A DNA stretch of 64,000 nt from Sceloporus undulatus (taxonomy: Eukaryota; Chordata; Lepidosauria; Squamata; Phrynosomatidae). The stretch lies in NCBI RefSeq assembly GCF_019175285.1, contig NC_056524.1:233856395-233920394 (forward strand), written 5' to 3'. Below, in pieces: positions 36,480 to 50,000 of the stretch. Position numbers and translations under genes: made by a program. The notes under the pieces are model-generated. The model saw only the letters and a program-made list of their open reading frames with translations. It was not told the origin of the DNA and did not search any database. Every line of letters begins with the position of its first letter. Position 1 is the first letter of the stretch.

Positions 36480-37240
36480 CTCCTCTTTCTCAGGGTGACC
36501 AAAGGACCTAAGTGCAAAGAAGGACAAGGCACCATAAAATATAGAGGATTCAAGAAAAATGGAAGACATTACAAAAGAACACCTAAAAACACTAATATAA
36601 ATTTCTACATTCATGCTTCTTAGCCTTGCTGAAAGCGAACAACCCTCTGGAATTCCTCCTGGACAGAAGACTGAAATGTGGGATATGTCCTCAAAAAGGA
36701 GGACCTCTGGTCACCCTGAGCTAAAAGCACTGCTATGCACATAAATCCATTCTTCATAACCCTTCTCAAAATGGAGAACGGTATGGAATTGCTCCTGGAG
36801 AAAAGGTTGAAAAGTTGCACATGTCCTGGAAAAGGACAACCTCTGGTCACCATGAGATGAAAACACTGGTATAAATGTAAATCCATGATGCTTCGCCCTG
36901 CTCAAAATGGAGGACATTTGGAAATTAATTCTGGATGGAAGGCTGACATGTAGGACATGTCCTGGAGAAAGGAGGACCTCTGGTCACCCTGAGCTGAATA
37001 TCCTCACAGAAATGTGAATCCATGCTTCTTAGTCATGCTCAAAGAAGACCTTTGGGAATTTCTCCTGGATAATGTAGGACAAGTCATGGGAAAAGGAGGA
37101 CCTCTGGTCACCCTGAGCTAAAAACCACTCCTATCAATGTATATCCATGCTTCTTAAGCCCTGCTCAAAATGGAGGACCCCTTTTGGAAAGGCCCTGAAA
37201 AAGGGCTCCTTCTGGTCACTCTCCCCTCTTCCTCCTTTGG
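36480..37240 (-). repeat. Tandem array B of the 134-bp unit, inverted, upstream of AGFG1
   Basis: The units read on the minus strand; 'ctctggtcaccctgagctaa' or a close variant recurs at about 36701, 36840, 36975 and 37100. The low-coordinate end (36500-36600) is a distinct module ('acaaggcaccataaaatata') that also occurs at the far end of array C. It ends about 500 bases before the AGFG1 start codon. Confidence 0.8.
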
Positions 37241-37429
37241 AGGTCTCTAAACACAGAGCCAAGAGGAGGAGGGCCATGATCATCTGAGGGAGGATTAGAA
37301 AAGCGTTGGACCGGATGTCCCTTGTGGGGACGGTCTCCCTCCCAGTCCCAAGACTCTATGGTCCCTTTCCTTCCAGCCAGGGCTCAGGAGAGAGAGGGTC
37401 GCGCCAGGTAAACCAAAGCCATGAAGAGA

Positions 37430-38030
37430 AGAGCTGGGGAGAAAGTGCAGCTAGCCCTCCAGGCCGAGAGATGGCGCTGTTGGCGAAAGGAAAGGCAAGA
37501 AAGAAAGAAAGAGAGGGGGCGCTCTTTTCGTGTCGTCTCGTCGCTCCTGAAAGGTGTCGCCTAGCGCGGTCACTCAGCATCCTCCTCCTCCTCCTCCTCC
37601 TCGGCGTCGACGGTTGGGCTGCGTGCGTGCGCCGCGCGCCGGCCTTTCCGCCTCTCCCCTCCCCTTCCCCCTCCCCCTTCGCCTGGCCTCAGGCGGGACA
37701 GTCCTCGTCCTCGGTCCTCTGCCTCTCCTTCCTTCCTTCCTCCCTTTCCCCCGCGTCGTCGGCCATGGCTGCCAGCGCCAAGCGGAAGCAGGAGGAGAAG
37801 CACCTGAAGCTGCTCCGGGAGATGAGCAGCCTCCCTCCCAACCGCAAGTGCTTCGACTGCGACCAGCGCGGCCCCACTTACACCGACATGACGGTGGGCA
37901 GCTTCGTCTGCACCTCCTGCTCCGGAATCCTGTGAGTCTCCGGGAGGAGGAGAAAGGGAGAGAGGGGAGCCGTATGGAGGGGAAGGCGGGAGGAAGAGGA
38001 GCGCCAGCCGGCCCTTTCTCCTCCTCACCC
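37430..38030 (+). promoter_or_regulatory. AGFG1: AGFG1 CpG-island promoter and 5' UTR
   Basis: A very GC- and CpG-rich block around exon 1 with pyrimidine tracts, including (CTC)n at 37581-37602 and CCTTCCTTCC runs. No TATA box was seen. It lies just downstream of tandem array B. Confidence 0.75.
37765..37931 (+). CDS. AGFG1: AGFG1 exon 1 (zinc finger)
   Basis: ATG at 37765; donor ATCCT|gtgagt. Encodes residues 1-55 and splits the codon of Leu56. Ends CTSCSGI; human has CTSCSGS, so residue 55 is Ile instead of Ser. Confidence 0.96.
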
Positions 38031-41000
38031 ACAAAGAGCACACAAGCCACAGTGGCTGGGAGGGTTAAAGGGGAAGAAGAGGCGTGTGGGAAGTTGGAAG
38101 GGACCCCAAGGGCCCTGATCCAGTCCAGCCCCATTCTGCCATGCAGGAACTCCCAAGCAAAGCATCCCTGACAGAGGGCCATCCAGCCTCTGCTCAAAGA
38201 CCTCCAAGGAAGGAGACGCCACTACACTCCGAGGAAGGAATGCAATCCACTGTCGAACAGCCCTTACTGTCAGGAAGTTCCTCCTAATGTTCAGGTGGAA
38301 TCTCTTCTCCTGTAGCTTGCATCCATTGTTCCGGGTCCTGTTCTCTGGAGCAGCAGAAAACAAGCTTGCTCCCTCTTCAACATGACATCCTTTCAAATAT
38401 TTAAACAGGGCTATCATATCACCTCTTAACCTTCTTTTCTCCAGGCTAAACATCCCCAGCTCCCTAAGTCGTTCCTCATAGGGCATGGTTTCCAGACCCT
38501 TCACCATTTTTGTCGCCCTCCTTTGGACACGCTCCAGTTTCTCAATGTCCTTTCTGAATTGTGGTGCCCAAAACTGGACACAATATTCTAGGTGGGGCCT
38601 GACCAAAGCAGAATACAGTGCCACTATTACTTCTCTTGATCTAGACACTATACTTCTATTGATGCAGCCTAAAATAGCATTGGCCTTTTTAGCTGCCGCA
38701 TCACACTGTTGACTCATGTTCAACTTGTGGTCTACTTGGACTCCTAGATCCCTTTCACACGTAGTTTCATTCAGCCAGGTGTCACCCATCTTATATCTGT
38801 GCATTTTATTTTTCCGCCCGAAGTGCAATACCTTACATTTCTCCGTGTTGAATTTCATTTTGTTAGCTTTGGCCCAGCTTTCTAGTCTATTCAGGTCATT
38901 TTGAATCTTGATCCTGTCCTCTGGGGTATTAGCTATTCCCCCTAATTTGGTGTCATCTGCAAATTTGACAAGTATGCTTCCAATTCTGCCATCCAGGTCA
39001 TTGATAAAGATGTTGAATAGCACTGGGCCCAGGACAGAGCCCTGTGGGACCCCACTGGTCACTTCTCTTCAGGATGAAGAGCAGTCATTGAGTTCATCCA
39101 GTCCTCCTTTTCATCCTTTACTCCATTTCATGGCCTTCTCTCCAGTACCATTTTGTACCATCTATTTATGTTCCTAATATGTCTACAGATACATTTATGA
39201 ACTTGCTGTACAGATAGGCTTTGTTTTAAAAAAAATAGTGGCTGCTCCCATACATCTGCCGATTAAATAGGCATTGCCTGAAGAAAACTTTCCATCTTCA
39301 GTTGTGACTAACGTATTTGAATGCTTTTCGCAAGAAAACATCCCCATTCCTAAAAAATCCGAATGTCAGAGAGAGGGCAAGGTGTGGATTTTCTCTTTCT
39401 GACCTGTTAGTTTTCAAGGTGCAAATATCTTTTTGGTTAGGGAAACATTTAATTAGATCATGCATACAGTTCAAGAGAGTTTTGTTAACTCTTTCTTTAT
39501 AAACAGGTGCTTATTCATAATAAATTGACAACCTCTTCCCCACAAAAACAAAAAAACCATTTTGTACGTGGGGCCCCAATATTGTTACTGTTATCATTAT
39601 TATTAAGCTTTATTTATGTAGTGCTGTAAATTTATACAGTGCTGTACATACAATCTTTTTAATTAGTCAGTTCCCTGCCCTCAGGCTTACAGTCTAAAAA
39701 GACATGACACAAAAGGAGAAGGGAATGGTGGTGGGGAAGGGGATGAGGTCCAGCAGTTCCTCTCTACCTCCGAGGCCTGGACCAAGGCAGATGGACTGGA
39801 GGGAGAGCTCCTCTTCTTAATTGAGGCCAATATTGTTGTTGTTGTTAAATGCCCTTGAGTTGATCTCGACTCATGGCGAACCTGCCGATGAGACATCTCC
39901 AAGACCCTCTGTCTTCCACTGTTCTGCTCAACTTCTGCAAACCCATACTTGTGACCCCTTTAATAAGATTCCAGCCATCTTATATGCAGCCTTCCTCTTG
40001 CAGCTTTGATATTTGTGGATTTGATTAGTCACAGATTTGATTAATATGTTTTCTCTAGTAATGTCTAGGACGGTCCTCCAGCGCAACTCTATGGTCAACA
40101 TTAACTAAAAGCTGCACTGAAAGATCTATAGAGAATACTCTACTAGGCATTTGTAGCTCTTCCAGGACAGTTCTGTGGTCAGTGTCTGTTGGACATTGAC
40201 CACCAGAGGAGCTAGAGGTTCCTAGAGAGGTGTTTAAATGACATGTGCATCATAAGAGGTCAGAAGCTGTGCCAATGCTGTGCTCCAGTCCTTAGGATTG
40301 GTGTATGGCTTTGGCTTGGCTTCCAACCTCTTATGCATCCATCATTTAAACAGCATACCTCCAAAGCAGGGGTCGGCAACCTACAGCCCGTGGGCCGCAT
40401 GCGGCCCACCGAGGCCTAGGGACCAGCCCCCAGCCCGGCCCTGCCACAGATTGCCGCCGGGGCCTCTGCCTCCAGCGCAGGTACACGGGGGCCTCTGGCG
40501 CAGGGCAAGCAGCGGGCAAGGGGGAGCAAGGGGGGAAATTGTCAATAGAAGCCTCAGAAACATGCATTTATATTAACATTTTTTTTAAAATCAGCAGATT
40601 TTTTTTGCGTGTCCTCCATTTTTTTTATTAAAAAGTGTCCTCTGTTTAAAATTTTTGCCCTACATTTGTCCCGGTTTATTTATTTATTTAATTTTTTTAA
40701 AAAAAATATTTAGGGGTGTTTTTTGGTTTTTTTTGGCTTCAGCCCCCCCCAAGTTGTATGAGGGACAGCAACCCGGCCCCCCGGTCAAAAAGGTTGCCTA
40801 CCCCTGCTCCAAAGTGACCCAAAACATCTTTATTTTGGCCTGTCTGTATGGGCTCTAAGATCCTCTGCCCTCCACTACTCTACTCAACTACTGAAAACTC
40901 ATAAACTCTAAAAGAGTCCATCTTGCATGAAGCTTTCATCTCTTTCTACTTCTCTCTATCTTTCCTAGAATTACTGTTTTTTTCAATGATTCATGCATTC

Positions 41001-44000
41001 TCATGATGTGTCCAAAGTATGACAACTTGAGTTTTGTCATCTTGGCCTCCAGAAAGATTTCTGGCTTGATCTGCTCCAGGACCTATTTGTTTGTCTTTTT
41101 GGCTATCCATGGAATCCTTAGCATTCTTCTCCAGCACCACATCTCAAAAGAGTTGATTTTCCTCTTATCCTCCTTCTTAACTGTCCAGCTCTCAGATCCA
41201 TACTTGGCAATAGGGAATACAGTGGCTTGCACGATTCTAACTTTTTGTGCTCAGTTGTATATCCTTGCATTTTAGAATCTTCTCTAGTACTTTCATAGCC
41301 GCCCTTCCCATTCTTAATTTTCTTCTGAACTCCTGGCTGCAGTCTCCATTTCTATCAATGTTTGATCCCAGGTATGAAAACTCTTTTACTATTTCTATTT
41401 CTTCGTTGTCTAATTCAAATTTGGACCATACAGCCTCCCTTTTCCATCTTTATCCATTACAGCACCTTCTGTCCAGGAGGTATTCCAAAAGGTCCTCCAT
41501 TTGGAACATGACTAATAAGCAAGGATTTATGTTTATATTAATTATTCATGTTTTTTTTTAGTCTTTGTTTGGCCATGTCCTCTATTTTATCTTGGAAGCC
41601 CTACATTTTGTGGTGTCTTCTCTTCTTCAGTGGTTAGGACATCTGGTTATATTTCAGCACCTTCTGTCCAAAAGGAATTCCAAAAAGTCGTCCATTTGGA
41701 GCATGACTAAGAAGCATGGATTTACATTTATATTAATCATTAGTGGGGGGTTTTTGGCCTTTGTTTAGTCATGTCCTCCATTTTTTCTTGGAAGCCCTAC
41801 ATTTTGTGGTACCTTTTCTTCCTGTGTGGTTAGGACATCTAGTTACACCCTGCTTACATTTCAGTCTTCTGTCCTGGAGGATTTGAAAATTTCCTCCGTT
41901 TTGACCATAACTAAGAAGCATGGATTTATATTTCTGAGTGTTCAGGGTGACTAGAGGTCCTCCATTTCCAGGACATGGGCTCCATTTCATTGCCTTTTGT
42001 CCAGGAGGAATTTGAAGATGTCCTCCATTTTGAGCAGGTCTAAGAAGCATGAGCTTATATTTCTGTGCGTTTTAGTTCTGGTTGACCAGAGGTCCTCCTT
42101 TTACAAGACATTTCCTTCTGTTCAGGAGGAATTTGGAAATGCCCTCCATTTTGAGCAGGGCTAAGAAGCGTGGATTTATATTTCTGTGAGTGTTTTTAGT
42201 TCAGGGTGACCTGGTGTCCTCCTTTTCTAGGACATGGCTTCCATTTCAGCATGTTCTGTCCAAAAGGAATGTTAAAATGTCCTCCATTTTGAGCAGGGGT
42301 AAGAAGCATGAATTTATACTTGTATGCTTTTAGCTCGGGGTGACCTGGCACCCTCCTTTTCCAGGACATATCCTTCATTTCATTACCTTCTGTCCAGGAG
42401 GGATTACAAAAGGTCCTCTATTTTGAACAGGACTAAGAAGCATGGATTTATATTTCTGTGAGTGTTTTCAGTTCATGATAACCAGAGGTTCTCCTTTTCT
42501 AGGACATGGCCTCCATTTCATTGCCTTCTGTCCAGGAGGGTTTGTAAAATGTCCTTCACTTTGAGCAGAACTAAGAAGAATTTACATTTATGGGGTGCTT
42601 TTAGCTCAGGGTGACCAGGGTCCTCCTTTTCCATGATATGCCCTACATTCCAGCATTTTCTGTTCAGGAGGAATTTGAAAATGCCCTCCATTTTGAGTAG
42701 GATTAAGAAGAATGAATTTACATTTATATTAGTGTTCTTTAGCTTTTATTTGGAATGTCTTGCATTTTTCTTGACTGTCCTGTGTTTTATGGTGCCTTGT
42801 CCTCCTTTGTGGTTAGGACATTGGTTACTCTGTATTGAGAAGACGTTCCTGTCTCCTCTCCAGTCCAAAATTGGAGGAAATGGCCTTGAATGGTGGAGGT
42901 GAGGGTCTCTGGGGGACAACGTGAAAGAAGACAGAAAGGGAAATGTTTTAAATTTATTTATTTAGAAAATTTCTACTCCACTTTTTACCAGAAAGGTTCT
43001 CAGAGAGGCATTCTTTCATTTTCCCCTCTCCAATCCAAAACTGGCTGGGTGGGAATGGCCTCGGAGGATGGTTGTGGGGTCCTCTGGGAGGCAATGTTGA
43101 AGAAGACTGAAATGGAGATATTTATTTATTTATAGAATATTTATACCTCACTTTTCTGCCACAAAAACTCTCAGAGCAGCTTGTTGTTGTTGTTGTTGTT
43201 TATATTTGTTATATGCCTTCAAGTCATTTCTGATGTATGGCAACCTTATCATGGGTTTTCTTGGCAAGTTTCTTCAGAGTGGGTTTGCCGTCCTTGGAGG
43301 ATGAGAGATTACGACCTGTACAGAGTCACCCAGTGGGTTTCCATGGCTAATTGGGGAGGTGAACTCTGGTTTCCAGAGCCCTAGTCCAAAGCTCAAACCA
43401 ACATGCTGGCTCACTATTTTACTACTCCATTGTATTTAAGAGGGCTTGAGCATCCATAGATTTTGGTATCCATGGTGGGTCTTGGAACCATACCAAGAGC
43501 CCACTATGACAAGTATGGGAAGTGGAAGGGGGAGGAGGAAAGGGAAAAAAGCTGATGAGGTTAAGATATGGAGAAAAATGATTTTGGGCTCTGTGGAAAT
43601 TTCTATCCTTCCTAATGTTCTGCTTGGGTGTATGGGTAGTGGGCATTTCCTGTAGCACATGAGATATTTGTAATGAAGATTGCCATGTGTTTTCAAAAAA
43701 GTTAGTTTATGTTAGTTTATAGACTGTTCAAAACAGTACTGGCTTGGGGAGAAAGCTTGCAGACTTGGTCAGCTGCTTCTGTCATGGTCTCTCAGGATAT
43801 GTGCAAGTGTAGAGGTGGACAAATGCCAGGTCTGACATTAGTCTTCAAAGTATGTAAAATGGGTGGGGAAAGTTTGTCAAATATTTTCTGCCAGTACAGT
43901 TTTTTAGTGTTCTGTTGCAATTATTCCTGCAGTTGTTGTCTTAGTTCGTAGATGCTTACCACTTCCTGAGAGTGAGTTAACCAAGCGCACTAAATGTTTG

Positions 44001-47000
44001 ACTGGAGGGCTAATAGCAGGAAACAGATGAATGATTGCTTCCTAGCCCTGAGTTCATGATACCAGTTATTCATTCAGAACAGAGATGAGAGTTATTTGCC
44101 CACCCCTAAGAAGTGCAGCTTCCAACAGCCCTAAGGATGAAAAATAATGGAGGGTGCATTTCAGTAACATCTGAAGCTGTGCTTTTTGCGTTACCTGATG
44201 TAGGGGACCAGCAGGATTTTTTTCTATCCATCGGCTAAAAGTGTTTCTTTACTTCTTCGAAGCTTTCCAGGGACTGTGTCCATTATTTTTGAAGAGATTG
44301 GATACCTATGTAGATTGTATAGTAAACTTGCTTACCCTTTGAAAGAGTCATCTTATTCAAGAATTTAGTGTTGTACATGATAGTTTTAGCTCAAGCACCT
44401 GAGACACACAACTTAGTAAAACTGCATGGATAGTTATAATCATATGTATGAGAACAGCTGGGGTCTGCTGCTAGATTAAAGTTCATTAGTAGAACATATG
44501 TTTTGTTAAGATGGTTCCAACCTTGGATTTTCCTATTTGGAATTAACTGTGTGGCTCCCAATCAGGAGTGCTGGTGTAGCTGGAACAATGATTTAACCTT
44601 TTAAGGCAGATTATTATACTTTGGGGAGAAGCTGAATTTTTGTGTAACTGAGGTCTGAATTCTTCAAAGTGAATGGTTGAAACAATTAGATCTTATTCGA
44701 TAATGAATCTGCAACAGTCTTATGACCTTGGTCTTATATATAATAGATAATAATGGAATCGTTATTGATTAAATAAAAAAATTTCCCCCATTTTGCTAAA
44801 TTGAGTAGAATTAGATTTCAGGTTTTAAAAATGTTCTTGAAACTTATTCAGAATTAAATTCCATTATATTTAATAGAACTGAATCTGAATGTCATACAAT
44901 TGTGCAGGTATACCTCAGTTAACAAAGTAGATTTGTTCTGGGCATTACAGTTGGCCCTCCACATTTGTGGCTTTGACTTTTGCAGATTTGATTATTTGCA
45001 GTTTTGATTAATATGTTCTCTAGAAACTCTTGGTCCTCCAGTACAACTCTGACAGAAGTTGACCATAGAGTTGTGCTGGAGAACATAGAAGATCCTAGAG
45101 AAAGCACTTCTCTGGGCATTTGTAGGTCCTGCATTATGATTCTATGATTAACCTCTGGCAGATGTTGACCATAGAGTTGCCTGGGAGGACCTGGAGATTC
45201 CTAGAGAGGTGTTCTTTTAGGCAAAAGGAGTAGTATTTTTTTATTTGGGGCTTTTCCCCATTCATGGGAGTCCTTCACCCCTAACCCCAGCAAATGTGGA
45301 GGGACCACTGTACTTCTTTAAAAGTACAAGGTCCTCCTTGGTAACTGGGACAGAAATAACATAGAAAGACTATGTTCCTACACCATAAATAAGAGCAGTA
45401 ATATATTTCAGCAAAAATTTTATTCAAAAATAATATAATGCATATGTTTAATGAAACAACCACTTATGCAGGTATGACTTTCTCCACTCTCCACCTTTTT
45501 ATACCGTACATACTCGACTATAAACCAACTTCATATTTAAGTTGAGGGCAGGTTTTGGGACCAAAATTATGGATTTTGACATGAGGCATAAAGGATCTAA
45601 ATGATGAAGCAATGGAAAACAAAGGCAAAAAACTTAGAAAAATTCCAGCAGGCATGAAGGCTGGATGGATGAGAGAATAGAGGGGGTCAGTGATTCCAGG
45701 AGAGATTATGCTCTTGCCTTTCACCAGGTTCCTTTTTAAAATAAGAGTTAAAGTACAGTACTTACATTGACCCATGGATAAGTCAGCTTAGTTTTTTGGG
45801 GTCAATTTTTTGACTAAAATTTCTAGATGTATACATGAATATATACCATGGCTGGGAGAAGGATTAAGGAGTAAAGGAGTAAGAGGTTTTTATAGAAAAA
45901 GGAATAGAGAGTAACAATATATTTGTTACTCCTTATTCGTGTCATTATATTGTACATGGAAACACAATTTTTTTTAAAAAAAACTTTATTGAGGAGTATA
46001 ATAGGAATAGAAATAACATTAAGAAAAATATATCTTACTCTGGAGTAGGTCAAGGAGTAACCCCAGAATCACCACTACTGCCCAGCCCTGGTATATACAG
46101 TAAATTTCCATTTTGATTGCCAGACTAATAGAGCTGTGCTTTTAAAATTTGTTTGGGGCAGCTGGTGAACTTATGTGCTCTCCCCTTTGCTCTCTGTTTT
46201 GCAGTTCATACATGCTCAGCAAGTGATTTTGGAAGCGGCTGTAATTTATCTTGCTTGGTGGATCTGGCATGGACAACTATAGTAGGATCAGCTAGAGTAG
46301 AATCCTCTCCTTTTCCAGCTCAAACTTGTTTCTTGCCTGCTTTTCTGTACCATGCTACTGAAACCTGATACCAGAAATATGTGTTTCTCCATCCTTCTTT
46401 CATCCTCCTCCCAAGGCAGATTTTTTTTAAAAAAAAAAGTCTAACTAGACAGAGGACGAGGAAAAGTGGGGCTGGCCAAGCTTAAACAACTTGACAAAAA
46501 AGAAGTTTCTTTCTCAAAAGCTTTGCTAACTGAAGTACAAGTATAGTTTTAACTTTTCTTTGCAAATTTTTTTTCCTGTACAACCCATCCATTCCAGCCA
46601 TGGGCTTGCCATCTGTGGATGTGAGCATCTGCAGAATGCAAGCCCCATTGGCCCTAGTGATGGCGTGTGCATGCGGCTGTGCCGCCACTTGAGGTCTCAT
46701 GGTTTTTGGCATCTGTGGGGAAGTATGGATAGTAATAGCTGACTATACTATATAAATGCTTTTAGAAAGTTGCAATTGAATGTTATAAACTGCTTGTTGA
46801 ATCTTAATCTTTTGGCTTGTGTCAATTTTAGATTTTTCTTAATATTTTGATTACTTCACTTGTAAAAAGTTGTTGTTCAAAAAATATTGATGATAATTAA
46901 AGCAACAGTATTCCCTGTGTTTACCAAATGCAAGTCATCAGTCTTTGCAACTCGTAACAATTTTTATGTGAAAAGATAAAGTAGTTCACATAAATCTAAG

Positions 47001-50000
47001 TTGAAAGATATGCTGTCAGTGGTACCTCCTGATACAGTGAAACACTTTAATTTTTAGCTGATTTTATGAGCTTTCTTTTGTAAACACAAATGGACTAAAC
47101 TATGATATTACAGTTTTCATTTATTCACCAATTCTTCCTGCAGTAAACTATAATCTTTATATAGAGATACAGCTTTTCCAAAGGTTTTGTACCTGCAGGC
47201 ATAATTGCTTCTCACCCCTTGGCCTTCAGTGTCCAGTTTGTACATTTTATTGGTGGTATGGCTGGTCTTAAACTTCTGTAGGAGAAATTAACCTAACTAT
47301 CCTTTGTGCAACAAGTCCATGTTAAAGAACAGAGCACATAAAATAACGGTTTTACCTTTCTACTGGCAAAATAGACCTTTTACGGACATTAAAAAGGGAT
47401 CAAAGGACCCAAACAGACAGGCCAAAATAAAGCTGTTTTGGGTCACTTTGGAAGTATGCTGTTTAAATGCTGCATGCGTCCTAAGAGGCCGGAAACCATG
47501 CCAAAGCCATGTTCCCATTCCTAAGGACTGGAGCGCAGCTTTGGTGCAGCTTCTGGCCTCTTAAGATGCATGTGTCATTTGAACAGCATACCTCTAAAGT
47601 GACCTGAAGCAGCTTTATTTTGGCCTGTCTGTTCGGGCCCAAAGTTACATATAATGCTGTTTCAGTATAACAAATACAGGAAACATAGGCAATAAATATG
47701 GAAAAATAAAAACACAAAAGGATGGGAAATAACCACATTAGTTGTAGTTTCTATAAAATCTGATCAAATGTCCAAATATAAGCCCATTTCTAAATTTCAT
47801 CTATACATCATTCTTTCAAAAGTTTCAAGCATTCTTAGATCTTCTATCCATTGTATAACAGGTACAAAATTTTTATCTTTCCAGTAATGAATTAGCCATC
47901 TTTTTGCAGTCAAAGGGGCAAAAAATAAATATAAATAAAATCTACTTCTGTTGGCCATTTGTTAATTTCCAAGAAAAGGGTGAATAATTCAAAAGAACTT
48001 GCACATCCTTGAATATCAAAGAACTTCCCAATACCAAATTTACTTGTGTGATTACTTTTTTCCAAAATGTAGCTATAGTGAGTTGTTCTGATCCTGGGGG
48101 GTCAGTTCCCCAACACACACAACATGGATAGGAAGAAAACAAAGAAGCTCAAGTTCCATATTATCAAATGTGACATGCCTGCATCAGCACACTTATGTGC
48201 ACATGCCACCATTAGATAATATGGGGTGTGGCAATCAGCAGACGCTCAAATCCCTTGATGGGAAGCTCACTGATACTAAGGGGAACTGTACTATGGAACA
48301 ACGCCTAAAGATATGTGTTAGGGAAGCATCAGTGGCATTATATTTGCAACCACTTGCTGATTTGGTATGCCCTTTCTTGAATAGAAGCTGTGGCAGTCAT
48401 AGAGTTAGAAGAGACTACATGGGCCATCCAGTCCAACCCCCTTCTGCTGTACAGGAATACACAATCAAAGCACTCCCAACAGATGGCCATCCAGCCTCTG
48501 TTTAAAAACCTCCAGAGGAGGAGACTGCACCACACTCGAAAGCAGTGTGTTCCAAGTAAGGTCTGACCAAAGCAAAATATGATTTTGTTGTTACTTCTCT
48601 AGACACTATGATGTATTGATGCAGCCTAGAATCACATTGGTTTTTTTTTTAGCTACTGCATCACACTTGTTATCTCACATTCAGCTTGTGGTCTACTAAG
48701 ACTCCTAGATCCCTTTCACTATAATGTTGTTGAGTCAGGTGCCATTCCTCCTATATCTGTGCATTTCATTTTTTGTGTCTAAAGTAGTACCTTACATTTC
48801 TCTCTGTTGAAATTCATTTTGTTATTTTTGGGCCAGTTCTCTAATCTGTTAAAGTCATTTTGAATTATGATTCTGTCCTCTATGGTATTAGCTACCCCTC
48901 CTCATTTGATGTCATCTTCAAATTTAATAAAGATGACCTCTGTTCCATCATTCAAGACATTTATAAATTTGCTGAATAGCACTGGGCCTAGGACAGATCC
49001 CTGTGGCATCCCGCTAGTCATTTCTCTCAAGAGTGAAGAGAAGCCATTGCTGAGCACCCTTTGAGTTTAGTTGGTCAACCAATTACAAATTTACCTAACA
49101 GTTGTATTGTCTAGCCCACATTTTACTATCTTGTTTGCAAGAAAATCTTGAGGGACCTTGTCAAATGCCTTACTGAAATCAAGATACGCTAAATCCACAG
49201 CATTCCCTTTATCTACCAGGCTTGTACTCTGTCCAAAAGAGAGAGGGAGGGAGAGAAGATTTGTCTGGCATTACTTGTTTATGAGAAGCCCATGTTGATT
49301 TTATTCCTTTCTAAGTGCTTCTAGACTATCTGTTTCATGATCTGCTCTAGAATTTTTCCTGATATTGATGTCAAGCTGACTGGGCAGTAATTGTTTTTCT
49401 CTTTTTGAAGTGGGGAGAAAGTTTGCCCTCCTCCAGTCTGCTGGGACTTCTCCTGTTTTCCAGGAATTCTCAAATAACTCTTCTGCTAGTTCTTTTAATT
49501 CCATTGGTATTAAATACAGTACGTATCCAGTATATGCAATATACCTGAAAGAATAATTTCTGCTTTACAAGACTTAGTGCGAGGTCTATAGCCATACTAA
49601 TTATGGATGTTAAAACTGATGGTTATTTATTAGTCAGAATTAGATATTCCAATTCTCTGTTACAATCTTGTTGTAAACCACTCATATAATATTTATTTAT
49701 AGAAATATCCAGTGACTCTGTAGACTGTATTAAACTGGATCGTTTTGCGCTTGTAAATACCGATGAAGTGGACAAGCTCCTTGGAAGTGTAAAGAACACA
49801 ATGTGCCCTTTTGATCCTTGCCCATCATGGCTGACCGCTCAGGGAGGGGATGCAATAAAAACATAATTACAACTTATAATAAATGCATCCTTTTGAGAGG
49901 GAATATTTCCATCAAAACTGAAACAAGTGATAGTGAAACAGCTTCCGAAAAAAACTTCCCTGGACCCCTGAGGAGAAACAACTATAGACCTGTCTTCCTT

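Noticed and set aside
37570-38197. Long open frames on both strands around AGFG1 exon 1
   Set aside because: GC-rich CpG-island sequence has few stop codons by chance; only the frame encoding MAASAKRKQEEK is supported by homology and splicing.
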